A stretch of DNA of 64,000 nucleotides from Kalaharituber pfeilii (GCA_015179045.1 WHUZ01000085.1:186001-250000); one strand, 5' to 3'; shown: positions 53,384 to 63,081, counted from the first letter of the stretch. Notes: generated by a model not told the origin, from the letters alone. Made by a program: numbers and translations.

Positions 53384-56041
53384 CTACTGAGGGTGATGCA
53401 GTCGCCGTGCGAGTTGGAAAACGTGCTCCGGATGGACCTCGATATACCGCTGGTATGCCTCTGATTTCCATCTTCCTAGCAGCTGAATCTCTTCCTTCGA
53501 TAGCCCTGCCCTCTGCGCTGAGGTTGCAGCCCCTCTACGGAAGGAGTGGCCTGAGTACTGGCCACCTATGCCTAGCTGACCCAGTATACGGCGGAGTGTA
53601 TTCACCACATGATCCCGTGTAAATGGAAGCCCGTTTTGACGAGAAAAGAGTGGGGCTTCTGGTGCTGCTGGTGCCAGCTGGTACAGCCGTTGGAGGGAGG
53701 TTACCGGGCATGCCGCATCTCCAGCTGCTGCGACTGTGAGGGTTATTCCGCGCCGGAAGGGGTCAGTCTTACTTGCCGGCAGAGTCACGTATACCCGTGA
53801 CTCCGCGAATTGGATGGACCTGCGGGTGAGGTGCCATTGTGGGGCGTCCTGCTCCCAGGTTGACCAGGTGAATTCTCCAACCCGTAAGAACCCTGCGAAG
53901 GCTAAGCAAAAGGCAGCATGTAATGCTATATCGTCCAGTGATCGGCCGAACTGGTCCACTATCCGGAGGAGGAGGTCCCTCGTAATGGGTAGTCTCTCTC
54001 GACGTGCCGGGGTTTCTCCATGAAAACGTTTGATACCCCTTAATATCCTTTGGAGCCTCAGGTCCTGGAAGGCTTCGACTGAGTGGCCTAGGTCCACATG
54101 CAGGGACCGCAGTCCAGTGAGGTATAGCTTCATAGTCTCTGTTTTGACTTTTCCTGCTAGAGAGGCGACCCACTCACAGAGCATCACTGCAGTTGCGGGG
54201 AAGGGGTTGGCACCGGAGAGGGCGCAAAAGTGCATATTCCCGTCTCGCGGTATGGTATGTTCGTCTGGTGGTTGCTGAGAGTCCCCACCAGAGGTATCTG
54301 GCTGCTCGTCGCGGGAGGTCTGGAACGTCGTTGTACCATGACTCTGGTGGGTCATATGTGACTTGGGCGTCTGTAACCTGGACAGCTGTGGTGCAAGGTT
54401 AGCTACTTTCTTGAACTCGAACCGGGATAAAGCATCTGCTAGTGTGTTTTCCCCTGTGGGTATCCAATGAACAATCAACTCAATATCCTCCTTTGCACTC
54501 AGAAGAGTGATTTTCCGGAGGGGGTCCATTGCGGCCCCTTTCATTGTTCGCCTAGCGAGGCCATTTACCACTGCGGTGTTGTCATTGTGGATGTGCACGC
54601 GAGCACCATGCCATATTTTTCCCCAACGCCGGAGGGAGTGGAGGACTGCGGCCATCTCCTTGAAGTTTATGTGCTTGTCCCGATGCCTGCGAGGCACTCT
54701 CGTGGAAAAGGCGTTTTCCAGTGGAATAGTCGTGAGGTCATACATTGAGTCTCCCTCTTTTGGTAGGTAATACCCCCCAATTCCTTTACGTCCTGAGGCG
54801 TCAGTCCAAAGAGCGAATTCTCGCCGATTGGCGTGAATAATTGACACTCCGTCCCAGGATGGGAGGAAATTTAGCCACCAGTGCAGATCTGCTCGCATGT
54901 CGGCGGTGATATGGCACCTTCGATTAGGTGCGGAGTAAGATGAAAGCGCATTATATAGGCGTCTCAGGAAGGTACGGCCCATAGGTACCACTTTTGCCGC
55001 GAACGATAGGAAACCCGTTAACGATTGAAGTTCGAGTAGGGTTAGTGACCGGCGTTTGAGGTAGAGCCTCAGGAGTAGCAGTGCCTTTGCGTGCTTATCT
55101 GATGGCAGGCGTGCTTGCATGGCATTCGTGTCTATTAGAATTCCTAGGAATTCGGCTACTGTCGACCGTAGGCTTTTGGACTCCTTGATTTCGAATCCGA
55201 GATCCCGGCAGATTTGTGCGAAGTCTTGCTCATACTGACTTGCATCCGCATGTGGATCTAGCACCCTTAAGAAGTCGTCCAGGTATTGGAGTATGTCCTC
55301 CCAGCCTTTCTCGTTTCCCAGGATCCATCGTAGCCCTTTTGCGAATAGATCAAAAATGAAGGGCGAGGTCCGGAGGCCGAATGGTAGGTACTTGTCATAC
55401 CACCAGCTTCCTTCCCAGGAGAAGCCTAGTAGCCACCAGTCCTCGGGGGACACTGGGATGTGGCGGAATGCATTGGCTAAATCTCGTTTTACCAGAATGG
55501 CACCCTTCCCTTTTTTTGCCACTGCCGCAAGTGCTTCGTCAAACTTGACATATACGAGGGTGCCCCACGAGGGTGGTATGTGGTCGTTGACTGAGTTGCC
55601 ATGTGGGTGTGATAGGTGGTGTATCCTCCGCCAGCCTCCATCAGCTTTTGGGACAAGGCCTAGGGGGGAGGAGATAAAATTCTCTGGTAGTACTGCGACC
55701 TGACCAACCCGTCCATGGGAAATCTGCTCTTGGAGGTCTTTCGTAAGGACCTGTGGGGCGTCGTTTGCGGATGGGAGGTTTTTGCTTAAGATCTGCTGGG
55801 CTGGCCCGGTGTAGCCTATCTTGGCCCCATATTGGATTATTCTTATGAGTGTATTAACATAATAGCGGTCTGGGTGGTTCTTTAGCCAGCGGGCCCAACC
55901 TTCGGCCTGAAGCGGGCCTGGGTCAATTTCTGCGGGATGGTCACTGCGGGACGTCACGTGATATGGAAAATATACGGAGGATTCAGAGCTAGGATAATCA
56001 TTTGATTTAATTACTACCCCTAGTGATCCTCCCTCTAATTG
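53384..56041 (-). CDS. DIRS-type pol: RT, RNase H, tyrosine recombinase
   Basis: The frame is open from the codon after the gag stop (56041) to TAG at 53384, 885 codons with no ATG before the RT catalytic region, so it must be made as a gag fusion. Positions below count from 55957. Reverse transcriptase: LVKRDLANAFRHIPV (about 156) and LQYLDDFLRV (225). RNase H: LWTDASGRKGIGGYY (382), HNDNTAVV (456), NTLADALSR (508). Tyrosine recombinase: Arg in FLRVGEFTW (689), HSFRRGAATSA (802) and the nucleophile in RYIEV (837). RT plus tyrosine recombinase with no integrase defines DIRS-like elements, which integrate without target duplication. The frame is intact. Confidence 0.93.
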   Translation of the reverse strand, partial: QLEGGSLGVVIKSNDYPSSESSVYFPYHVTSRSDHPAEIDPGPLQAEGWARWLKNHPDRYYVNTLIRIIQYGAKIGYTGPAQQILSKNLPSANDAPQVLTKDLQEQISHGRVGQVAVLPENFISSPLGLVPKADGGWRRIHHLSHPHGNSVNDHIPPSWGTLVYVKFDEALAAVAKKGKGAILVKRDLANAFRHIPVSPEDWWLLGFSWEGSWWYDKYLPFGLRTSPFIFDLFAKGLRWILGNEKGWEDILQYLDDFLRVLDPHADASQYEQDFAQICRDLGFEIKESKSLRSTVAEFLGILIDTNAMQARLPSDKHAKALLLLRLYLKRRSLTLLELQSLTGFLSFAAKVVPMGRTFLRRLYNALSSYSAPNRRCHITADMRADLHWWLNFLPSWDGVSIIHANRREFALWTDASGRKGIGGYYLPKEGDSMYDLTTIPLENAFSTRVPRRHRDKHINFKEMAAVLHSLRRWGKIWHGARVHIHNDNTAVVNGLARRTMKGAAMDPLRKITLLSAKEDIELIVHWIPTGENTLADALSRFEFKKVANLAPQLSRLQTPKSHMTHQSHGTTTFQTSRDEQPDTSGGDSQQPPDEHTIPRDGNMHFCALSGANPFPATAVMLCEWVASLAGKVKTETMKLYLTGLRSLHVDLGHSVEAFQDLRLQRILRGIKRFHGETPARRERLPITRDLLLRIVDQFGRSLDDIALHAAFCLAFAGFLRVGEFTWSTWEQDAPQWHLTRRSIQFAESRVYVTLPASKTDPFRRGITLTVAAAGDAACPVTSLQRLYQLAPAAPEAPLFSRQNGLPFTRDHVVNTLRRILGQLGIGGQYSGHSFRRGAATSAQRAGLSKEEIQLLGRWKSEAYQRYIEVHPEHVFQLARRLHHPQ

Positions 56042-56044
56042 CTA
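56036..56044 (-). promoter_or_regulatory. Predicted stop-codon readthrough site
   Basis: UAG CAA UUA on the sense strand fits the UAG-CARYYA rule known from tobamovirus replicase and other eukaryotic readthrough sites. Gag and pol are in the same frame on either side. Confidence 0.8.
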
Positions 56045-57115
56045 CCTCGAGGCTTGGATGCGATCCGCAAATGATGTTGCATTTGCCCCCGTAGCCGGTG
56101 CATTGGCACCTTGTTGGCAATTTGGGTGGGGTTTGGCGCACGAAATACAGATGTGTGCGTATCGGCAGTTTGGGCTTCTGCATGTGCCCTGATTGAAGCG
56201 GAAGCATGGGGTGGGGCTTGGGCCCTGTGACGATGCTGCTGGTGCTCCCCATGATTTCTGGCGTTTTGCGTCGCTTGCCGGTAGGTGCTCTGTCGACATT
56301 CGTGGTAGGCGTCTCATTAACAGATGTTGCAGTGTGGGATCCTGTTCCCGCCAGCCTTGAGGGTCATAGACGTCGAGGAGGATCCTTTTTTGATGAAACG
56401 CCACGTGGAAAACCCGGATGCTTTCCCATGTGTGCAGATGGTAGAGGTCGTATAAGCGGTGCCTATAGAAGGCTAGAGCTGCGCTCAGGCGGAGCTTGAC
56501 GCCCTGCGGGGCGAATTGGACCAGGGCCTGGCAATATACCTCGAAAGGCTGCATGAGCGTGTGAATTGAGCGGTATTCCTCGATCTCCACATCGCGGGTG
56601 GTTGTTGGGATTTCGTATGGTCCCAATGTCAAGGTTTCTTGTTTCCGCTTCCTTGCCGCGGTAAGGGGGTAGAAGGAGGCATTGATCTTTAAGAGGTTCT
56701 CCGCCTTGAAACGGCCCTCCAGTATCTCCCGCCAGATAGCCGGGTCTACCGCTGGGTATTCTGTGTGAAGGGGGAGGGTGCGGGGGTCATTACCCTCATT
56801 CTGTGATACCTCCGAGGCTGGTATTATTGGTCCTGCTGGGGTTGCCCGTTGCTGTGCAGCCAGGAGGCCCTGTAGCACCCGTTGTACGATTCTATCCTCG
56901 TCTATAGCCGCGGAGGGTGCTGCGGAGGGTGCTGTGGCGGGTGCTGCGTTCTGGTTTGCTGGTGGGGTTTCTGGGACTTGTTCGTCGAACAAACCCATTT
57001 GCCCAGCAGATGGCCCAGCGTGCATGGTGGATGTCGATATAGCGTTTGGTGTTTGTGAGCGAGAGGTTTGTGAGCGAGTTCTGTAGTTGCGACTGGTCAT
57101 AAGGCACCGGGGCAT
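56042..57115 (-). CDS. DIRS-type gag, ending in a leaky-type UAG
   Basis: From MPRCLMTSRNYRTRSQ (57115; a second ATG at 57100 is possible) to TAG at 56044-56042, about 357 codons. The N-terminus is basic, the middle is rich in Ala, Pro and Gln, and a CCCH zinc-finger-like region near the C-terminus (CFRFNQGTCRSPNCRYAH) suggests RNA packaging. The stop lies in the sequence AGG TAG CAA TTA, and the pol frame continues in register after it. The reading frame upstream of 57115 is only extended by a solo LTR. Confidence 0.88.
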   Translation of the reverse strand: MPRCLMTSRNYRTRSQTSRSQTPNAISTSTMHAGPSAGQMGLFDEQVPETPPANQNAAPATAPSAAPSAAIDEDRIVQRVLQGLLAAQQRATPAGPIIPASEVSQNEGNDPRTLPLHTEYPAVDPAIWREILEGRFKAENLLKINASFYPLTAARKRKQETLTLGPYEIPTTTRDVEIEEYRSIHTLMQPFEVYCQALVQFAPQGVKLRLSAALAFYRHRLYDLYHLHTWESIRVFHVAFHQKRILLDVYDPQGWREQDPTLQHLLMRRLPRMSTEHLPASDAKRQKSWGAPAASSQGPSPTPCFRFNQGTCRSPNCRYAHICISCAKPHPNCQQGANAPATGANATSFADRIQASR

Positions 57116-57231
57116 ATATGTGTAGAAAACAAAGGTATGGGGGGTGATTTCGCAACTCACGCGGCTTGGAGAGGGAGGACCAGCGTCTCCCTCACCCCTT
57201 CTATATACTGAGCATCCCTTCGCTGCCTGCC

Positions 57232-57548
57232 TGTTAGAAACCATGAGCCGAACACACGCGAAACAGTCCGAGCGAAACAGTCCGAGCGAAACAGTCCGAG
57301 TGTGTAAAACATCCGAACATCCGCGATGGCCTAAGCACTCCGAACATCCGCGATGGCCCAAACACTCCGGACTGAGTATTCCATATTAGGCAGTCCAAAT
57401 ACTTAGCTGTTCTGTTCACTGGTTTTGTATGCAACTTCGTGTTATAGAGTTTTTGTATATATATGGGCTCTGGAAGCCCCGTTCGTGATTGATCATTAGA
57501 ATCGAATACACACATCTCTGAGCCTATTCCTCTGTACTCCTTTTCACA
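57232..57548 (+). mobile_element. Solo LTR, family A (317 bp, two 27-bp units)
   Basis: TGTTAGAAACCATGAGCC to TACTCCTTTTCACA with the perfect 5-bp duplication CTGCC (57227-57231 and 57549-57553). It lies about 120 bp upstream of the DIRS gag start. Confidence 0.95.
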
Positions 57549-57553
57549 CTGCC

Positions 57554-57717
57554 CATGACTACCACAAAGGGATCACCCAAACGGGAAACCAACTAGAGAG
57601 GGACTGTGCTGTGGCTTGGTGGCGCCCACTAGTGGCTTGCCCTCTCTTCCGTGGTCTCGAGGGTTCTGGTGGCTGCTCTCGAGCCTCCCATTAGCTTGCG
57701 GTTGAACCGCCAAATTA
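57554..57717. other. Unassigned sequence between LTRs
   Basis: Contains GGCGCCCACTAGTGGC and GGTTGAACCGCC palindromes; it may be DIRS terminal sequence or a divergent LTR interior. Confidence 0.35.
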
Positions 57718-58741
57718 TACATAGAGCATGAGGTTGCTCTCGGGCCCTTACCACCCTTTATCACGGACCTCTCTGATATCCGACACCTCCGGCACTCCGA
57801 CATTACTGTAGATCTCTAACACACCCCCTCAACCGAAATGCTCTAGCCAAACACAAGACGTAATACAGAACTGTTGACCTCGATAAAAACCTTTCCAGTG
57901 CGAAAACCCTGTGGGACAAAAACGCATCGTGGTAGGGAAAAAGAGTGTTCAACACAGACAAGACAGACAAGACAGACAAGACAGACAGAAAGACAAACAG
58001 CTCCACTCAACTAGAGTGGACTCATCACCTCACTGAGGTGGGACTTACTGCTTGACCCAAGTAGGCGACTTGTTCAACTAGAACAGTCTCATCACTTCAC
58101 AGAAGTGGGACGTATGTACTACCCGACCCGAGTAGACAGGCTCAACTAGAGCACACTGCTTCGCTCAACTAGAGCATGTGCAGACACATCATCACTTCAC
58201 TGAAGTGGAACGTATGTACTACCCGACCCGAGTAGACAGGCTCAACTAGAGCACACTGCTGCGCTCAACTAGAGCATGTGCAGACACATCATCACTTCAC
58301 TGAAGTGGAACGTATGTACTACCCGACCCGAGTAGACAGGCTCAACTAGAGCACACTGCTGCGCTCAACTAGAGCATGTGCAGACACATCATCACTTCAC
58401 TGAAGTGGAAACATAGACATTGTATAGGAGGAAAGGAGGACGTAAAAGGAGTAGGTAGGAACAGGAGTACGACAGAGGAATTCTGAGTGCGACGACGACT
58501 GCGACTGTAATGGTAATGCGACTTGAATGCGGCTTGGCTATATGGCACTATCCGGGCTCATAACCTGTTGAGCTTTGGGTAGAAAGAGATGATTGTTATT
58601 CCTTCGTAGAGAGAGTAGCCAAAGTAATACACCTATATACATAGAGTATGAGGTTGCTCTCGGGCCCTTACCACCCTTTATCACGGACCTCTCTGATATC
58701 CGACACCTCCGACACTCCGACATTACTGTAGATCTCTAACA
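57718..58741 (-). mobile_element. Non-autonomous LTR element (family B LTRs)
   Basis: Read on the minus strand: 5' LTR 58741-58566 (176 bp, TGTTAGAGATC to CTCAACA); primer site GGTTATGAGCCCGG at 58565; about 730 bp of interior without gag or pol; a polypurine tract GAGGGGG before TGTTAGAGATC at about 57826. The 3' LTR keeps only about 109 bp and then diverges. The element therefore has all cis signals but no genes (TRIM-like). No target duplication was found because one end is damaged. Confidence 0.85.
58000..58420. repeat. Exact 100-bp tandem repeat in the non-autonomous element
   Basis: Units start at 58141, 58241 and 58341, with a partial unit before. Each holds inverted CTTCACTGAAGTG and repeated CTCAACTAGAGCA phrases. 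Confidence 0.9.
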
Positions 58742-58779
58742 AAAAAAGCCCCCCTTCTATATAACCTGCCCAATATTAC

Positions 58780-59108
58780 TCAAAATCAAGATATTATTAT
58801 AGAAAGCTATCAATACATATTTGCCCTGCATCAGTCTATTAGGTTATAGTCAGCAGTTGCATGCAGAGTTCATCTGGAATAACTATACGTTCAAATATAT
58901 AGAGAAAGCTTACATTCTCAGGCCAATCTTTGTACATCAATATCACTATTAGTGTTCTCAGAGTTTTCAGGTGATCCAGAAATGCTACAACTATGCATGA
59001 TGATAGCTGAAGGACTGGAGGTGATGGCTGTAGCCTTATTTGAGGCCTTCGGTAGAGATGATGAGCTCTGCAAGTGAGAATTTGCTAATAATACCTTTAG
59101 TACTGGGC
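58780..59108 (-). pseudogene. Transposase C-terminal relic (inverted copy)
   Basis: SSSLPKASNKATAITSSPSA.. on the minus strand is homologous to the plus-strand relic at 59640-59802. The similarity continues downstream into the AT-rich tails, making an inverted pair. Confidence 0.6.
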
Positions 59109-59333
59109 GACTGGTAGAGCGAATATGCACACATAAATGACGTATGCAATATGCTATTGCTGTTGTATTGCTATATAAGCTGCGTAGAGGAGTACACAGC
59201 TAGTCAAATACCTACGATGCACTCATTTATACGACTGCGACGCCGCCCGACATTAGCTCGCATATCACTTGCATATGCGCATTTCGTATACACCACCGAC
59301 TGCCCGCCCTACAGTTGTAGTGAGCCCGTAACA
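59109..59333 (+). mobile_element. LTR family C copy (5' end degraded)
   Basis: The right end reads CCGCCCTACAGTTGTAGTGAGCCCGTAACA, at 59305-59333, as in the 19.5-kb LTR. The left boundary is unclear. It lies between the two inverted transposase relics. Confidence 0.6.
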
Positions 59334-59976
59334 GAGAAGAAGTTAAGAGCAGCAGTGGAAAAGATCCTGAAAGTAGAAAAATAGGCTGAGAAAGCCGAGA
59401 AGTAGCAGAATACTATCAAGAAAGAAAAAAAAGGCTATTGAGGAAAAAAGGTGATTAGATATAAAAGAGCATAAAAAGAGGGTAAAATAGAAGCAAGAAG
59501 AGAAGGAACATAAAGTAGCTAAGTGGACTGCAATGAGGGGTCGTAGGGCAGTTCCCACATGGGGCCACGGCCGAGGGAAACCTATGGTTGATATTCGGGG
59601 AGGGTCTAAACAGCCAAGGGAGGGGGTGGCCAGAGAAGTATTATCAGTGAATTTTGAGCCACATTGCTCATCATCTCTACCAGAGCCCTCAAATGAGGCT
59701 ACAGTCATCATCTCTAGCCCTTCAACTACCACTATGTCAAGTCCTAGCATTTCTGGATCATCTGAAGACTTTGAGGATACTGATAATAACATCGAGATCT
59801 AAAAATTGGCCTGAGAATCTAAATTTTATCTATATATTTGAAGGTATACTGCATTCCAGATGAATTCATATGCAATTGCTGACTATAACTTAATAGACTG
59901 ATATACAATGAATAAGAATTGATAGGTCTCTTTAATAATATCTTAATATTAGATAGGTCATTTGCAATGAGGTCTT
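59334..59976 (+). pseudogene. Transposase C-terminal relic
   Basis: A Lys/Glu-rich coiled segment (KKLRAAVEKILKVEK, then stops, KKEKKAIEEK, EHKKRVK, KQEEKEHK) leads to AMRGRRAVPTWGHGRGKP and the acidic end SSEDFEDTDNNIEI at 59802. Several stops (TAG, TGA) stand where Gln or Arg would fit a C-to-T change. The layout resembles the C-terminal tail of fungal pogo-type transposases. It might derive from the composite unit's own transposase. Confidence 0.45.
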
Positions 59977-60527
59977 TTTTTGGATGGAGGATGACAGATT
60001 TATTCAGAGATCTTGACCTTTTGATTTTTTCATGATTCTAATAAAATATTCTGATTTAGCGATATGGAATTAGCCTTGTAGTATGTAATTTTAATATATG
60101 TTGTATGCCTGCAATAAGTAATACGATGGGAAAATGCGTGAGGAGGAGTGCCAAGAGCGCGCATCATTACCGGTGGGCACATCATTACCCCATCGGTGAT
60201 GGCAGTAGATTGTTCTCGTCTAGTAGGTATTTGTCTAGTGTAAAAAATAAATGCATGGATATTGCAAGCCTCATCCGTGCGTAGCAAGCCTCTACCAACT
60301 ACATCAGTGCGCAAAAAATCTTTCTGCACTTTCCTCCCTATGCGTTGCTGTACTACTGGCAGATCAAGTGAAAGCACCCTCAGACAAGCGGAGGCTACCG
60401 GTATCTTGGGGCAATTCCATGGCCAGCTCGGACTCAAGCTGAGGCCCAGGCTGAGACCAGGCGATCATAAGTGGGAAAAACGGCCAGTGTGCGTACAGGC
60501 AGAAAGTGCCTGTCCCGAGAGGTTTTG
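59977..60527. repeat. Right inverted arm of the 9.8-kb unit
   Basis: Complementary to 53060-52826 and then 50975-50712. The outer 220 bp is nearly identical; the inner part is more diverged. Confidence 0.8.
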
Positions 60528-60956
60528 CTATCCAGGAGTATTCAAATGAGTAGAATCTCCCGTATATCTAAAATTTTAAACAGCAGCGGTCTGCGACTTT
60601 CGTCAAGTATGTATCAAACTTTGTATTCAAGTATATATACTAAGAAATATTTTAGAAATGATGGACCTTCCAGAGAATACAACAGACGGGACTCAATTCT
60701 TCGATGATGATACCTAATGCGCAACTGTCAATTACTGATAGTGGAAATATCCGGGACTATTCAAATCTAATTCACCTGGGTTAAATTCTAAAATCGCTTG
60801 AATTTACGTAAATGGCCTGATTGGCGTGGGCCAGCCTGAATGGCCTGGACCGGCCTGATTGGCCTGGACCGGCCCTCACGGCCTGGCCTGAACAATCAGG
60901 CCAGGCCAGGCCCAGAATTTCACGGTCGAGGCCAGTCCAGGCCTGTTGGATTCATT
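60528..60956. mobile_element. GGCC foldback, right half
   Basis: Continues the element begun at 50475: the shared centre (AGTATTCAAATGAGTAGAATC..), then a GGCC arm (60812-60945) and the end CCTGTTGGATTCATT followed by TCCTGCAAT, pairing with GCCTGCAAT at the left flank. About 31 bp next to the insertion site is missing relative to the copy at 12.7 kb. Confidence 0.75.
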
Positions 60957-62044
60957 TCCTGCAATACCTGTCAAATTTAGTTTATTCTTCCTCACCTCAC
61001 GCCATCGAGGGGGCCCTACCATACCTGTCAAATTCAGCTGATTCTACCTCACTTTGTTCTGCCACATCTATCAAATTCAGCTCATTGCGCATCTTCTCGT
61101 GCCTCGGTTCAGGCATGCCATAGATCTCAAATTTAGCTCACTCTACCTCATCCCATCTTGTGCCTCTTTTTTTTTTTTTTTTTATATCATTACTCGCGTG
61201 CCGCCTCTCAGACAATCTTGTGCCTCGGGCATGCCATACGTCTCAAATGCAGCTCATTCTACCTCATCTCATGCCGTCAGGTCGGGGCTGCCATATCTAT
61301 CAAATTCAGCTCATTCTACCTCATCTCATCTCGTGCCTCGGGCATGCCATACTCATCTCATATTTGCACCGTAGGCTCGGGCCGGCCATACCTGTCAAAT
61401 TGAGCTCATTCTACCGCATCTGGCACCGTCAGCTCCGGTGGGCCATATGGGTCAAACTCAGCTCATTCTACCGCATCTTGCTGGCACCGTTGGGACGGGC
61501 CGGCTATATGTGTCAAATTCAGCTCATTCTGGCTCATCTCGTGCCGACAGCCCGGGGCTACGATTCATATGAAATTTAGCTCATTCTGGCTCATCTCACG
61601 CCGTCGAATAGGGCCTGCCAAACCTGTCAGGTCCAGCTCATTCTGCAGCATCTCGTGCCGGCAGGTTGGGCCCGCCATACCTGTCAAATTCTGCTCATTG
61701 TGCCTGATCTCGCGTTGTCAGGTCAGGCCAGCTATACGTGCCAAATTCAGCTTATTCTGCCTCATCTCGTGGGCCGGCCATACCTGTCAACTTTTTCATG
61801 CCGTGGGGTTGGGCCTTCCATGCCTGTCAAATTCAGCTCACTCTACCTCAACTCACGGCGGTAGGTAGGACCTGCTATACCTGTTGAATTGAGCTCATTC
61901 TTCCTCGCCTAAGGCCGTGGCGCCGAACCTGCCATATCTATTAAATTCAACTCATTCTGCTACATCTTATGCCGTCGGGCCGGACCTGTCATGTCTGTCA
62001 AATTCAATGCTGGTGAGAGAGACCTGTCATACTTTGTAAGTTAA
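60957..62044 (+). repeat. Sat58 array
   Basis: About 18 units, with the same order of variants as 24.3-25.4 and 27.4-28.3 kb; interrupted by tail A at 61167. Confidence 0.85.
61167..61214 (-). mobile_element. Tail A insertion in Sat58
   Basis: Poly-T, ATATCATTACTCGCGTGCC, truncated; perfect 12-bp duplication ATCTTGTGCCTC (61155-61166 and 61215-61226). Confidence 0.88.
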
Positions 62045-62240
62045 GCTCAGGTTGCAGGACTACTTGGCACTTCAGCCCATCAGCTTAGGCACAAGCTATA
62101 TCAAATGCGACTGGGTTCAATCCGTAACCAGCAGTACTTACGACGAGTGGCCGCGATTCCTGTACTATATATTCTATTTGCCCAGGAGCGAACTCAGCTT
62201 GCTGAGGAGTGGATGGGTTGGTTACAAGCTGCCCAGGGTT
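62045..62240 (+). repeat. T-module, second copy
   Basis: TTGCAGGACTACTTGGCAC, CAGCTTAGGCACAAGC, B-box GGGTTCAATCC, the CTCAGC-TT-GCTGAG hairpin and GGTTACAAGCTGCCCAG. It has a shorter gap between the boxes than 28316-28560. Confidence 0.6.
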
Positions 62241-62561
62241 CGCTTCGCTGAGGGCATGGAGATGGCACATAGGAGAAGGTGACGGACCGGAGTGCAGGTG
62301 GTGCGGAGAGAAAGAGGAGACGACGAAACACTTGCTGGAGGAGTGTAGAGTGTGGAAGCGGAGGTGGCCGGGGGGGAGGAGCACGTGAAAAGGCCTCCGA
62401 AAGGGAGGGAAGGGGAGAGAGATCCGTTGGGCGCGATAATAGAGATGTTAGGGGAGTAGGGGAGAGAGAAGAAGGGTCATGTGACGTAGAAAGTAGCTAG
62501 GTAGTACATCGCCATAGCCCGTAGGGCGGCAAGCGATTAATGATATATAAAAAAAAAAAAA
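62241..62561 (+). mobile_element. 5'-truncated LINE with tail A
   Basis: Perfect 15-bp duplication AAGCTGCCCAGGGTT (62226-62240 and 62562-62576). It encodes a C-terminal zinc motif (CRWCGEKEETTKHLLEEC, frame starting near 62289), then the tail A hairpin (CGCCATAGCCCGTAGGGCGG) and poly-A. Confidence 0.9.
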
Positions 62562-62635
62562 AAGCTGCCCAGGGTTTTTCGTCCCAATTAGGAAAAACCG
62601 CCAAGACCCGATGTCGGCTCAGACCTACTGTCGGC

Positions 62636-63081
62636 CACCGGAATGGCTGCCGAAATGGCCGCCAAAACAGCTACCGAAAAGGGTACTGCAAAGGCTGCTG
62701 CAATGGCTGCCAAAACGGCTACTAAAATAGATCATGAAATGGCTATCGAAATGGCTACCGAAGTGGCTACTGAAATGGCTACTGAAATGGCTGCCGAAAC
62801 GACTATTGAAATGGCTGTTGAAACGGCCGCTGAAATGGCTACTGGCTACTGAGAGGGTTACTGACACGGCTACCAAAATAGTTGATGAAATGACTGCTGA
62901 AATGGCCGCTGCAATAGGTACTTTAATGGCTACTGAAATTGCTGCTGAAATTGCTACTGAAATGGCTACCGAAATGGCTACTAAAATGGCTACTAAAAGG
63001 GATAATGAAATGGCTATGGAAATGACTACCAAAACAACAAAAGAAATAGCTGCCGCTATGGCTGCTAACATGGCTACTGAG
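62636..63081 (+). repeat. 12-bp array (GAAATGGCTGCT type)
   Basis: About 36 units, preceded by GACCTACTGTCGGCCACCG, as at 25840-25856. The right-hand part closely matches 49330-49530, including non-repeat variants, so these are duplicated blocks. Confidence 0.9.

Larger units (their letters stand above)
50712..60527. mobile_element. 9.8-kb composite unit with MULE-like inverted repeats
   Basis: The perfect 9-bp duplication CTATCCAGG (50703-50711 and 60528-60536) flanks inverted ends starting CAAAACCTCTCGGGACAGG. The outer 220 bp of each arm is nearly identical. Homology then continues inward: 52826-53060 on the left is the complement of about 59980-60215 on the right, the left arm being split by about 1.85 kb of later insertions. 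The tip motif CTCGGGACAGGCACTTTC and its inner palindrome match the tip of the MULE at 29.1 kb. The interior holds a DIRS element, LTRs and transposase relics; no MULE transposase of its own was found. Confidence 0.75.

Noticed and set aside
53384..55957. Tyrosine recombinase as a Starship captain
   Set aside because: The recombinase is the C-terminal domain of an RT-RNase H polyprotein, which is the DIRS layout; Starship captains are stand-alone genes at an element's 5' edge.
57232..57548. Repeated ORFs of the MGHRGCSECLGHRGC and MHTKPVNRTAKYLDC type
   Set aside because: They are translations of family A LTR sequence, present identically in each LTR copy.
60251..60549. ORFs shared between 50.64-50.94 and 60.25-60.55 kb as a conserved protein
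   Set aside because: They are readings of the inverted terminal arms of the 9.8-kb unit; no domain and no consistent start.
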